Both the position numbers and the translations under genes were made by a program. From Serinus canaria (lineage: Eukaryota > Chordata > Aves > Passeriformes > Fringillidae): a stretch of 64,000 nucleotides of DNA. The notes beneath the pieces are model-generated. The model was not told the DNA's origin, ran no database searches, and saw nothing but the letters and a program-made list of their open reading frames with translations. This document shows, one piece after another, positions 37,413-53,432 of the stretch (position 1 is the first letter of the stretch; every line of letters starts with the position of its first letter). The DNA lies in NCBI RefSeq assembly GCF_022539315.1, contig NC_066313.1, positions 27,875,059 through 27,939,058 on the forward strand. The letters run 5' to 3'.

Positions 37413-40400
37413 CATGAGGCAAGGCTGCTGCAGTTTGACTCCTTGTATTGCAGAATGCAAGGGGAAGGGGAAGACTTCACAGCTGCAGTTTTAAGCCAGT
37501 GCTGTTTGAGCAATGTGACACTTTTGCAGCCTTCTCTCTTTGCCATGCCAAACCTGAAAGGGTCTTGGAAATGGTTAGGGGGGGTTCAGTCCCTGAACAG
37601 CACCCCATAGCTGGGTGCTACTTGTTGATGGCATAGAAGTGCTTGCCCAGTCAGGCCAGGTGGGACATTAAATATCAGTATCAGTGCAATTAGTAAGCAT
37701 ATAAAATTAACAATTATCACTACCAAATATAGAGGTGATTCTGCAATGAATGCCCAGGAATGAAAGTGATATGGTTTATTTTTAGATTCTTCTCATTTGG
37801 GACCAATATTTTAAAATCATCTGGAAGACCTGATGCATCTTATTAATGCAGAGATATTTCTTTCCCTTGTGTAACTCCCTGAAAGGCAAATCAGAAATAA
37901 AATGACATTAAACTTGGAAAAGCTCTTTATTTCCCAGAGGCTGTAGCCTACTTCAAATGGAAAATACTGTTATCAGCTTTTCCTTTTTCCAGTTTCAACA
38001 ACAGACAGGCAGTAGTCTTACCTCAAACCTTCCCTCTGAACAACCACAAAAAATAAGCCTCTAATAGCTGTGTCAGAACAACAGGCTGTTTGCCCTTCTT
38101 ATATCTGTGCATCTTGATTTCTTTGTTCTAGACAGTTTTGGATGTAGCACTTTAAAGGCAAGAGATCTGTTGAAACTCCCAAAAGCCAGACATCACAGAA
38201 GGAAAATTTGTTCCAGGAGAACATACAACATAGTTTATACCTACTGCTTGGTTTTTTCTGGATATTTAAATGCAAGAGAAGTGTTCCATGGTGATCAGTC
38301 AATTTAAGTGCTCTCTGGCCTTTACTGGCTGTTTTAGGTGTTAGGTGCTCTTCACATTTTGATAGAAGTTATACCAATGATGTAACATGTGGTTGTCAAT
38401 AACAATTGTAACTCTCACAGTTGACCTCAGTTCTAAATTTAAAATTCCTGTGATGATATCAGGGTTTCACAGTCAACATTGATAGGCTTGGTACCACACA
38501 TTAGGGCACCTTCCTCTTGCTTCTTCCAACTGAATAAAGAATCAAATTTAATTAAATTCTCATCTTCTTTGGTCACAAAAGGAGAGACCTAAAATTACAA
38601 GAAGGTAGGAAGGATTATTTTTTTAATCTTTTGGTTTTATTTGCCTTTCATGAATCCTTGAAAAGGGTCAGGATGCTCCACAGAAAGCAGGGACTTGCAG
38701 TGTTACCATGTCAGACATAGCTGTAAACCTGTGTAAGTCCAGAAGTTTCAACCTTTGTGAACTTGGCTTTGTGAAGCTATTAGTGTGCTGCTCTGTGGCC
38801 CACACACCAGAATAAACTTTTCAGACTGGATTCTGGAACAGGAGAAAGGCTGCTGTAGCATGAGCCAACCAAAAAGCTCATACACCTTAGCAAGGCACCA
38901 TACTCAGAAGAGCTCTGCTAGAAAGCCTGCTTTTCCTAGGAGCCCTGATATATGTACTGAGTCAGGAAAAAGCTGAGAAGTCTGGAGTGTCTCTCAGAAA
39001 CACCTAGCCCTGGTGGTCTGGCCTGCATTTCTCAGCCTGCCAGATTTACTCATAGGCATCAATCTTGTGTCAAAACAACCATTATGTTTGAATTTATCCA
39101 CCTCTTCCATTCCTGATTATGGTGAAAAATGGAAAAAACACCACAGGACATCTAACCACAGATCATCACAGCTTTCTTTATTTATCCATAGTTCTCCTTT
39201 ATTTAAATCTTCAGCTTTCAGATTCTTGACTTATGTGTCAGAGACCATTAAACTACAACAAATCCATATGCTGCAAGTGTGGAGGCAACAGCACGGTTAT
39301 ACACGGAGATCCGTTTCCAGATTATTGATAGCAGCTAGATTGGTCTCTACCCTATGAAAAGAAGAATGAATTTAAACCATCTGCCAACTGTAGTTTGCTT
39401 TTGGTATTATCCACCAGAGGACAAGGCTTCTAAAGCATGATCCCCCGCTGAGCTGAGCTGTGAATCTCTGGCTGTGAGAGCAGCGGGTTTGAGGCTTCAG
39501 CCAGCGCTTGGGAACCTCCTCACTGTGCAACTTGCCTCACTCCTAATGAGGCTCAGGGGGCTCCAAACAAACAGATGGACAACAGAGGCTGCTGACAGAC
39601 CATCTGCTCAACACCACAGAGTACAGGTGAAAACACGAGGCATTTCTCCAGCTGTTCCTTGTAGCAGGGATCTTGCTAACCAAGAAGGTGTTGCTGTGAT
39701 ATCAAATCTAAAATAATAATAGGCATTAGATCTACCAAATGCCAAAGATAATTAAAATGCAACCTTCTCCTAAAGAAAGGTGCCTCTCAGTTCTTTTAAA
39801 GTAATGCTTTGCTATCCTTCCACAAAGTGCTTTGCAAAGAATAAATTTCAGTTAATACTAACACATTTCTCTCATATTTTCCTTTTGTTCTGTGCTGAAC
39901 TAGACTTTTCATGCCCTGCATGGGACTTTCTACTCTACATGCATTGCAAAATCTCCAGCTTTTGAAAAGTAACACATGTTCAATTAAATGTCAACATCTG
40001 TAACTTGTTGCTGTTTTTTTTCCCCGATGGCACCGTGCACTGAGCAGTCATGAGAGCAGATTGGATGAAGAGCATTTTAATTACATGCACACAGAATGGT
40101 CTAGAACTGCTCACACATTTATAAATAATAAAAATACTTAATATAATTCCTGTCCTTAAATTTTGTCAACTCATTTCCTGTAATCTCAGTTCTGTTCTGT
40201 TACATGTAGCTTTAGAAGGTTTTCATTCCTGAGTGACACGCCCTCATCTTCTTATAGTGTGCATTCCTTAATCTCATGAAAGCAGATTCTGTTCTTATTG
40301 TGCATACAAAAATATCGACCAAAATTTATAACCTACCTCATAATTTGCACTAGACTCAAGTTTATAAACCTTGCCACCTGAATTTCCTGCGCAGTGCAAA

Positions 40401-40416
40401 TGTAACTATGTCTTAA

Positions 40417-40590
40417 TATCATGGAATAAAAGGTGTGGAAAGAACCTCTGGAGGCCATCTCGTCCTGCTCAGATAAAAGAGGCTGGTAAGGGATATTCTC
40501 CAAGTGAGTTCTGCAATCTACACAGTGGGGACCCCACAGACCATTCATTTCAGTGCTTAAACTCTGTTAGGGAGAAGAATTATTCCTGCA
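40417..40590 (-). mobile_element. CR1 LINE 3' fragment, minus strand, diverged
   Basis: The + strand has ATCATGGAATAAAAGGTGTG, AAGAACCTCTGGAGGCCATC, GGGGACCCCACAGACCATTC and TTAGGGAGAAGAATTATTCC, the antisense CR1 order with small deletions. It is an old, short copy. Confidence 0.75.
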
Positions 40591-41530
40591 TACCCAAGAA
40601 TATTGGAAACTGGAAATTGAATTGCTTATTTTGTGACCTGTCACTAAGAAAATTCTGGCTTTACCCAACAGACAGTCCCTATTAAAAATCTTGATAGTAT
40701 GAAGTACCCTGGATCAGATCCATGAAGGTATCACAGCACCTATTTTGCATTTACATATCTAAATTTCTTTTTAGCTTCTGCACAATAACTAACAACTTTG
40801 CAAACACTGATCTTTACATTCCTTTTTGCTACTTGGTGTTTTTTCTGCTGCAGCCTAAGTATGCTGACCACACCTTTATCATACTGATGACCAGCTTGCA
40901 TCTTTTCCTTTGAATTTTTGAGGATTTGGTCATCTAAGGAATAATCTAGTTCCTTGTACAACTGATCAGTCTCAGTTGTTCTGGACAGAGGCTTTATTCT
41001 AAAGCACCAATGTTTTCACAACATTTTTCATATCACCATCACTTAGGGGTGTTATGTCACAGTTGTAACACACTCTAAGCTGTGCTTGTCTGTATAAAGG
41101 GCAGTGAATTTCTCACTGATAACAAATGGGCAGGTTTGTCTGTGACAGGTTGATCTGGCATTCCAAACAATCCATGAAGAAAGTTCAGAGCAGCACCTCA
41201 CTTTGAAGTGGGTGAACAAGGGCAAGCCTTAAAGCAAGGAATTTTAAGAATCAGTTCTCTCTCCCAGTTTTCTTACATAGTCTGCCTGACTAGATTCAGT
41301 TTTAGAGTTTAGATATATTTGCATTTGCATTGAAATCATACTTGCATGCAACTTCAAACAGACTGAGTCTGACTTTCATCAAGCAGAAAGCAGATTTATA
41401 GCTGCTGAAGAATTGGCAATTTCCTATTGATTTTTAGACAACGTAAAGCTCCCACTAAGAAAATGTTCTTTACTGCTCTTCAGAGGTCCTAGTTCCTGAA
41501 AGCATGTACCTAATACAGGCATACATACAT

Positions 41531-41656
41531 ATAGATATAGATATAGATATAGATATAGATATAGATATAGATATAGATATAGATATAGATATAGATATAG
41601 ATATAGATATAGATATAGATATAGATATAGATATAGATATAGATATAGATATAGAT
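41531..41656. repeat. (ATAGAT)21 perfect hexanucleotide microsatellite
   Basis: Twenty-one uninterrupted copies of ATAGAT fill 126 bases, followed by a partial AGAT and preceded by an ATAC-type run (ATACATACAT) at 41521-41530. Open frames of alternating Ile-Ser, Tyr-Ile or Asp-Ile in three frames are artefacts. The lack of any interruption implies ongoing slippage. Confidence 0.98.
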
Positions 41657-43937
41657 AGATTTCCTTGTTCCCAAACAGCTACATCTGTCTGCAGTTGAAT
41701 GCTGGAACTCCCTGATTTCCTGCCATTTTGCATTCCTTGTGAACTTCCCATCCTCAGCATGGAAAGGTTTTCCCATGTGTAGAGGTGCTAAAAAAGCCTG
41801 GTTTCCTGCAAGTATGTGCTCTTTATGCCCCCAGCTCTTAATTTAGTTCTGAGCAAGGCCTGGTCTTCTTTGCACACCCTCATTACTGCCCATCCAGTCC
41901 AGAGGCCTCACATTGCACGTGTAACACCTTAGGTCTTAATAGACCTAGAGCAGGTAGAAAGCATGACAACTGAAATCTAGCTGCTTCAATTTCAGTGGAT
42001 CATCAAATCACTTATCCTTCTACCTCATTTCTGGTTTTCAAGAAATGTACCACAATATAATTGTATTTGATATTTCCACACTTCTGTCAAATCAGACTGG
42101 CTCGGACAAGCTCAGGAGTTATTAATGGGAGGCATAGGCAAGATATTGTAAGAGCTTCATTTCCTCAGAAAATCAGGTTAAAACTCCTCTGACAATGGAT
42201 TAGATTCTTTGCCCTATTCAAAGATCACTTAAGATAAGCCTTGGACAAAGACTTCAAAACAATACAAGATAAAGGAGGTTTTAACTTGCATGATGACTGC
42301 CAAGAAGTTTTTGTTGAAGCCTAAATTTTGGCAGGAGGATAGCAAATACCTCTTCTATTTGGCCGTGCTTTCATATCTGCAGCAGGAAGAAGCTGTATTG
42401 TTGGAATCTCTATGGTGATTGCATACCACTTGATAATCTCTTGCACTCCAGAAGTCTTGATTATTAAATTCAGACTAATTAAAATGGTGTTAGGCACATT
42501 CTATTCTAGTAGTTCTGACATAGAAAGATATCTGGCTCAAAAAATAAGTAAAATCGCCATTTAGATATGATAAAACCTCTTGTTTAAAAGGAAGATGATG
42601 CTGAAATTGAATAAGCTAAAACTGCAATTCCATTTTTAATTAGTTTCTTAAGGAAAAGTTCAGCACTTCCAAGCAGAAGTTAACCACTTCAATGTCATAA
42701 AAATGCCATAACTAACTAAGAATTTGTCAAGAATAAAATACTGTAACTTGAACAACAGTTTTGCAAGGATTGGAATTTTAACCTCCAGCCTGATGTCTCC
42801 ATAGTAATATCAAGAAAGGAGAATTGAAATTCAAGTTTATTTTTACCCTACACACCACAGCTTTTGTCACAAACCTTCTAGAAAATGAATTGTGCATATT
42901 TCACCATCTTGTCTCTCTGTAGACAGATGGATATATCTGAAAGGCTCAAATTTTCCAAAGTAGCTCATGATTTTTGAATACCCAGTTCTCTTTTGTATTT
43001 TGGGAGTTGAACACCCAGACAGCCTTGTTGGTCCATGTTGGATTAGGTCCAGTTTTCAAAGAACTTCAACAGTACCCACTGATGCACATGGGCAACTCTG
43101 TATGTCTCAAAGTCACACAGAGATGTCACCAAGGTGCCTGTATCTGTTTCAGAAGCCTACATCAGGATGCTGAGTTATGGGATTTTGAGAAAGAAGGAGA
43201 TTTACAAATCTTGTATTTTGCGAGAATTCAAAGCCTTTATAGAAGCCAGTCCTGTGCTAGTATAGCTGATCACCTGCAGTGTACCAACCCTGGCCACAAA
43301 GAGAGAGGAAATAAATTTCATTTGCTTTTTAAAAGTAGGAAAGTATTTCCCTAATTTAATTTGATTTAAATGTTGAAATGGTACACAAAGGTAGGACTTC
43401 AGTGGCAAAGTGGTGATAAACTGCTTCTCAGATCCTTTGGACCCCCAACCTCCACCTTCAGTACCACAAGGGAGATGGAAAAATAGAGGACTGCATGTTT
43501 AGCACAGTGAAGAATGAATTCTGAAGCAGCTGCTTCCATTCTTTCAGGCTTCATCTGAATGCTTGCTGCATTAGCAGCAAGCCAGTGTTCTGGAATTGTG
43601 TGCAGCTGGCCAGAATCCATACATGGGTTCTGCAGAAGGAGTTTTTTAGATTCTTTACACTGATGTGAGGTTTGCCCCCAGCCCAGATGCTTCGCCTTTT
43701 CAGGTGTTATTCAAGAGATGAGTTGTTCCTCATGTAGGCTATATATATATGCTAAGCTTGCCAATCACATCAAGGGTTCTTTTTAGTTCTGGAAAGAATA
43801 TAGGAAGTTGTCTATCCTTGATAGCTGTTGTCTTAAAAGCACGTTTTCTCCTTAAGCAGTTATACCATATCCCTAAAAGCATAGTTGTGTCTAGTTTACA
43901 ATCTCGGAGCTGCACACTGAAAGACTTTATTATGTCT

Positions 43938-43996
43938 GATACAAATAATAGCTTTCATTGCACAGATACAAATAATAGCTGATACAAATAATAGCT
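43938..43996. repeat. 16 bp unit repeated three times
   Basis: GATACAAATAATAGCT occurs at 43938-43953, 43965-43980 and 43981-43996, with an 11-base spacer between the first two and none between the last two. A CTTT..CACA segment also recurs after copies one and three, consistent with stepwise duplication. Confidence 0.92.
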
Positions 43997-46900
43997 TTAT
44001 TCCACAGTTGTCCACTGTGTTTATGTTTTCCCCAGAGATTTGTTGTTGTAGGGCATACGTTGCTCCCAAGTGAAACTTTTCATAGAGGCTATAGCAACTT
44101 ATTGAAAGAGGGATTTCCTGAGCCCCACTCACAAAATTATTGTAAAAATTGAGATGTTGTTTTGGAATTCAAGAATTAGAGTGCTACACACAGAAAGTTC
44201 AGCAGGGGTATTACAGATGCTGCAAAATGTACACTGTTTGTATCAGGAAGATAGTGTTGTGTTAGTATGCCTAAAACAGAAATGAAGCAGCTGGTTTAAG
44301 GTCCCTGTGACTGAGTGCTGCTGGCTGAGAAGATCACCACCCCTGTGCAGTCTTCTGCTGCCCCTGCTGCATGAGGCTGTGGTACCCACAGCACAGGATG
44401 GACCTATTGGCATGCAGAGCCAAATGCTGTCAAACAACCACCATCAACATGTTTTTCCACAGGCTGCTTGGCTACACACTAAGGCAGCTGAGAAGCAGAG
44501 CTAATAGGCTTCTGCTTCTTCTGCTGGGTGGGAGATGTTCTTCCTGGCAGAGATGGAGATGCACAGTTGGGAGCAGTAAGTCTCCAGGTAGTTGGGATAA
44601 ATCTGAAAAGTACTGCCAGTCCAAGGTTCAATACTGCTTCTGTAGCTTAATAAAATTTCATCTTGCCACCCCTTGGCCATAGCTGAATTCAGATGCTGAC
44701 TAGGAAACAGTGTTGTTAATTCTTCTGCAGGAAAGAAATTCATTCAGACAACTTTCCTAGCTTAAACTGTTAAGTTTAATTTCATTCAGTATCTCTAGTC
44801 AGAGTAACCTTGTTCTCATAATCCAGTCTAGACCCTTCCATGCAGCCAGGAGTAGAATTGATACTGCCTGAGATCCAGATAGGAGATTTGCCTTCAAGAC
44901 CAGCCTCTTTTCCTGTAGCAAGTGCTCTCTATTGTACAGCAAACCACATCTAAATTTGTAGTTTGACAGCAACAGAAAAGCTAGAAGCCCCCTAGTTTCC
45001 TTTACAAAAACTGCTACAACTTCTCTCCATTACATATCTTTTGAGCAGTTGCCTGTGATGCACTGTCAGGTGTCTGGAGACATTCTTACCTAAGACAGGA
45101 ACAGATTTCAGTGACTATTTTATTTTGTGATGTATATAAACTTATGTATTTTGCTTGTAAAATGATGCAGAGGGCAACATTTAGGAGGAAAGTGTAGGAC
45201 CTTACAGATTTCACATTCTAATAAAACAGAATTTCAAACACCTACAGTTTAAGTCTTTGTAATCCAGCAGACAAATATAGAAAGGACTGCTGAGAAAGGT
45301 AACTGCAAGAATTACACAGGGTGCATGCCAATGGAGAAAAAAGTTGAGATATAACCTCAAGTGTGTAATTAAAAGTAGCAGGATTATATTTTAAATAGCT
45401 GAATATTAAGAGCAACAGTTTGACAGACTAAGTTATCAGTGCTGCTGCTTGAAGTGAACAGGCAATGAAACAATGTCTTCAGAGAAATTACTTGACTGCA
45501 GATGGGCATTTTTGAAACTAGACCAAACAGAAATGCAAACACCAATTGGGAGCAAGTGTATTCTGTGTGGGAGGTGAACTAGGTGAGGTGAAGAGGGTGA
45601 GGTGATAAAGTAACGAATGTAGGAAATAGAAAAGACTTATAAATAAAGCACTTCTGTATCTTTGGGGATGAAAAATGTTACAGGAACATAAACCAATGGC
45701 ATTTACTTTTTTAACAGATGGACCAAAGAAGCCATCAAAAGATGACACATAGAAAACTACAAAATGTGGGGGCCTTTTTCTTCTTCCTCTTTTTCTTTTT
45801 TCTTTTTTAATTGAAGCAAACTGAACTAGGCTAATTGATGCTATTCAGAGACAGTACAGGGGATTGATGCCTCACAGTACCAGGCTATAGAAGACAGCAT
45901 GAACTTCATGAAAGTATTGAGAAGAGGCTCAGGCAACTCAGGTCCCCACTGGGAAACTACTGAGTCATAAAAAAAACCCAGAAGTACAAAAGGGTATGAT
46001 ATATTTTAAGTAGGATTGACCTTAATATATGAAGCTGTTGACCCATAATTTGCAGGTGACTTAGTGCATAAGTGAAGCTGTAGGATATTGCTCAGTCTTT
46101 CTCAGTTTTCAGCATTTTGCTTCATATTAAGGAATCAAAATGTAGATACACACATGGGCCAAACCAGGGTCTGTTTTACCTCATATTTGTAAAACATTCT
46201 GTCTTCTGTCCTATGTGCTACAGGTATCAAATGTGAACCAAGGGGGTGTGAGAATTCTGTGGCTATCAGAATGCTGGTGTTGGAGATGCAGTGCTCAAAT
46301 TAGGTGCTGAGGGCCATGGTGTGTTGGAAACACATAACTCCTGCAGCTCCCAACAACAGGAAACTGCATTAAGAGACCACACATGCCACACAGCTCCCCA
46401 CAGCGCTTCCTGGACATGCTGAGAGACTTTCAGATAGCAACAGGGACTTTCAGATATTGTGAGTCTTCTCAGACCTAGCTCATCAATATAAACAGGCATC
46501 TTACCTGATAATTAAGAATCACTTGTGAATCCTGTCCTTGTTGGCAACACTGTGTCTGGAATCCTTTTTTTCATGAGCTCTTCTTTTCAGGGGAGCTATG
46601 TGTTTATTGCAACCTGCCTCTCACAAAGCTGTGGCAGTTTGACAGAATAGGACACTAATGGAGAAAAAGTAGCACTTTACTGCTTGGTGTCAATGTTTGC
46701 AGTAACCTACTTCAGCCAACACCCATTATTTGCCATTACTCTGCACTAATCTAGGTATCTGCAGAGAAACATTAAGGAAAAATCCATTAAGGATATTTTA
46801 CAGGACATCAAATAAGTTAAAGATCCAGGAAAGAAGGCAGCCTAAATTCATTTATGATACACCAGGTGTCTTTGGACTTGTTATCTACTTGTTATGTACT

Positions 46901-47000
46901 AGATAGTTACAACAATAGCACTAACAGTAATATCACCACGCTGGACATTGAAATATTTTCTTTTAATGATGCCTCTTAACAATATTCCATGTTCTCCTAG

Positions 47001-50427
<3,427 letters not shown>

Positions 50428-52321
50428 TGATTGACCTTTTCTTACTTGTCTTGGTTTCAAATTCTTCTCTCCAAGTTCATCTGTGGCTTGGTTTATAGTG
50501 GCCTCAGTGCAGTTCTTTTGTATTCTATGACTTGCACTACTGCACCTTTTCCAATGGGGATAAGTAAATATCTTTTCCTATGTGGAGCCTTTGGTGTTCT
50601 GGTGTATATTCACATTTCTTCTTGGCTGAAAAAAGTGCTAAAGAGACTCACTCCTACTCAGAGGGGTTAAGGGAGCTATCTTGTGGTTTAAATTTTCAGG
50701 GTCTGCAACTTTGTAGTCTTGGAAACACATTTCCTTAATACACTTTTCCCTGCATATTACAACTCAGCAAATTGTGCAAGAAGGCATGTGCATGTTTTCT
50801 GTGCCAACAATAACACTTTTCAGAGGCAGAAGGAAATTATTACCTTAAATACATTGAACTTTAGGAGCACGAATGTGCTGTTCTCTGCAGAGAAGTCATT
50901 ACGGAGAGCATAGATTTGCTTACTAAGTATATTCAAACTTATTTTTACTGACTCTAAAATGACAAATGCAGTTTCTTTTTGCTTTGGACTTCTGTTTGCC
51001 CTAAAGACATAATGAAACATAGAAAAGGGGAAATAGATCCTATTTCTCAGTGAACTTCAACAAAATTGTTTACTAAAACCTAATTGGGTGCATCTGTGCA
51101 TTTGAGGACGCTGATGTCCCTAAGTACCCAAACTGTGTGTCTTGATTATTGGTAATGATACATGAAATGCCATTTCAGTTCTCAGGCTTATATTTTCAAA
51201 ATCCAGTGTAACTTCTGAGTATCTCATTTGAGTGTCAGGCTAGAGTGTGAAACTATAGATAGCTGAAATCAAAAGGTGCTGGAGAAAGTTTTGGAGCTTA
51301 AGCCCAAGATAGGAAGCTGGAAGGTATTTTCTTGTAAACCAAGTATTACTTATTAATATGATTTATTACCTCAAAGCCTCAGGGAGGATAAACCTACAGC
51401 TTTCTGTGATGCAGAAAAGCAGGTCTCAAGGAAAGATGCTGCAGTGCTCTAGAAGTATAAGCATATACAAAATGATGGTGGTGTGCTCCCACCTTCCCAT
51501 CTCTCAGATCCCTGGCCATATGGTCTTCCTCCCTCCCTTGTGCTGGCACTGGTGTTTATCTGATTCTACAGTGAGCCAGCTCACTGGCAGAAAATTCACC
51601 AAGTAAAAGAAAAGTAAATACTTTTCCATGTTTGTTGTTATTGTGAGGGTTTTTTGTGTTTGGGTTTTGGGTTTTTTCCCCCTCTGGACTTCTTTAGAGT
51701 TCAGTCTTTACCTCAGGACTTTATAAAGCTGAGTGGCACACCAGTGCCAGCTCGCCGATGGACTGCTCATCGCTGAAGCTGGTGGGTGTGCTATCCATGG
51801 AACTTAGCTCTCAGAGGAACTCCCTTAGGTGTGAAACTTCTGCTACAGCCAAAGAATTTCAACCTTCTTGTCAGATGAGCTGTCTCACCGTGAACCCTGT
51901 ACACAGCAAGCTGCAGAGTGGATTTGTGTTGGACAAGCAGCCATTTCAGACCTAGCAGTGGCAATCTTATAGTCAGTTTGAGAATTTATGGTCATGTTTG
52001 CCACTGGAAACTGTGACTGTTCCATTTAAAAAGCAAACATTTGCCATGAGTTATTACATAGAGCTGCGATGTTCCAGTTTCTTCTCTACAGTTAAATGTG
52101 ATTTTTCAAATAGCATGATGTGGGAACTGTTGACAAATGCAGAGTGTTGGTTTTTTGGCTACAGAAATCACTCTCCTCTTACTCACACTTTCCCTCTTGG
52201 GGTTCAAATCCATCCACTACTCTGTCTGGTTCTTCTCATCCCTTCTTACTCCCTGTTGGAACTTATTCCTTGCCACTACCTAAGCCAGCAGCTAGAATTA
52301 TCTCTGGGTCTTCAAGAGATG

Positions 52322-52680
52322 TAAATCATAGAATCATTAACTTAAAGCTGCATCAAGTTGGTCAAGGACATGTCCAGTCCAATTTGGAAAATCTCCAAGT
52401 ACAGAGACTCTAAATACTCTCTCAGCACCTATTCCAGGCCTACAATCAGCAGGAATTTCCCTTGCTCATGATTACTGACTTTTGTCTTGTCCCTGTGCAT
52501 TTCAGAAAAGACTTTGACTTCACTTTCTTTGCAAGCCCTTTTGGGATACTTTTTGGTTGCTGTTGGATTGGGGAGGGTGGGGAAATATTTTCTACAACCT
52601 GAACAGAACCAGCTCCCTCATTTTTTCTTCTTTCTTCACCTGCTCTGAGCCCTAACCCTCGTGGGAGGGTACCACTGTGC
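52322..52680 (-). mobile_element. CR1 LINE 3' fragment, minus strand, old
   Basis: The + strand has AATCATAGAATCATTAACTT, then AGTCCAATTTGGAAAATCTC and CCAAGTACAGAGACTC, and further on CTTTTGGGATACTTTTTGGT, TGAACAGAACCAGCTCCCTC and CTGCTCTGAGCCCTAACC, in antisense CR1 order. It has diverged strongly and contains deletions. Confidence 0.7.
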
Positions 52681-53124
52681 CGTGCTGATATTCATCTAGC
52701 AGGGGAGCTGTTGTAAGAAATGTGGAGATAGAATTGGCACATAGCTCTTGGTGCTTGGGAGGGGTCAGTGAGGGACACAAAAACGCACAAAATATCCCTT
52801 GAAGCCTTGGTTCATGGGCTGCATTTAGTCAAACAAAATTTAGGACAGTCACTGCCCTGGAATTGCCTGAATTCCGTGCTGTTTTCAGACAAACAAGTGC
52901 AGGGGAGAAGGAGTTAAACAGACACGGAAAATGAAGGCTGATGTTAGATGTCAGCCGCTTTGTATGAAAAGGTGGTGATGAGGACACAGCCCAGGGGAAA
53001 TCTGGGGATCTTGTGACTGGTTCAGGAAGAGACCACAGTAAATGAGGAGGCATTTGCAGCAGCAGGTTGAAGGCTGAGAAGTAAAATGAAAGCAGAGGTG
53101 AATACACATGCACAGAACCAGATA

Positions 53125-53432
53125 CAGACGGAGCAATTCAAGGGTCCATGCTGGCACCACTGCTATTTAAGATCTTCATTAAGGACAATAGATGGGGGGG
53201 TTGAGTTCACCCTCAGCAAGTTTGCAGAGGACACAAAACTGCTTTGTGCAGCTGATATACTTGAGGGAAAATAGGCCACGCAGAGGAATCTTGTCAGGCT
53301 TGAGGAGTGGGCCTGTGAGAGCCTTGTGATTTTCAGCATGGCCAAGAACATGAACAGGATCCTTCACTTGAATCAGGGCAATCCTTTGAAGATCTCTTCA
53401 AGCTCAAACCATCCTGTGATTCTGTGATTATA
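53125..53432 (+). mobile_element. CR1 LINE fragment, plus strand, with internal deletion
   Basis: GGTCCATGCTGGCACCACTG, TTTAAGATCTTCATTAAGGA, GAGTTCACCCTCAGCAAGTT and TGCAGAGGACACAAAACTGC correspond to the C-terminal reverse transcriptase part of CR1 ORF2. GAGGAGTGGGCCTGTGAGAG and TCAGGGCAATCC follow, and the copy then jumps to a 3' end, CATCCTGTGATTCTGTGATT. The open frame is broken by stops, so it is not functional. Confidence 0.85.

Larger units (their letters stand above)
16233..47000 (+). other. PRMT8: PRMT8 intron 1 (30.8 kb)
   Basis: Donor gtgagt at 16233 and acceptor tcctag ending at 47000 bound this intron. It holds CR1 fragments near 19.8, 22.7, 24.8, 26.8, 30.9 and 40.4 kb, one solo LTR, and the tandem repeats listed separately. 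The gaps 16721-19837, 20191-22744, 23086-23763, 25216-26089, 27302-29255, 29850-30889, 31193-37331, 37413-40416, 40591-41530, 41657-43937 and 43997-47000 contain only AT-rich intronic sequence in which I recognised no exon, RNA gene or repeat family. A long first intron is usual for this gene. An alternative first exon, known for mammalian PRMT8, was looked for by its expected peptide and not found by eye. Confidence 0.85.

Noticed and set aside
41470..41776. Frames encoding alternating Ile-Ser, Tyr-Ile and Asp-Ile
   Set aside because: These are translations of the (ATAGAT)21 array, not proteins.
44280..44700. A possible processed pseudogene or extra exon, with an AATAAA at 44649
   Set aside because: No protein similarity was recognised, there is no poly-A tail at the end and no splice-bounded frame fits PRMT8.
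1..47000. The alternative first exon known for mammalian PRMT8 (starting MESLASDG)
   Set aside because: I looked for a frame encoding the expected peptide followed by a phase-0 donor and found none by eye; it may be absent, diverged or outside the window.
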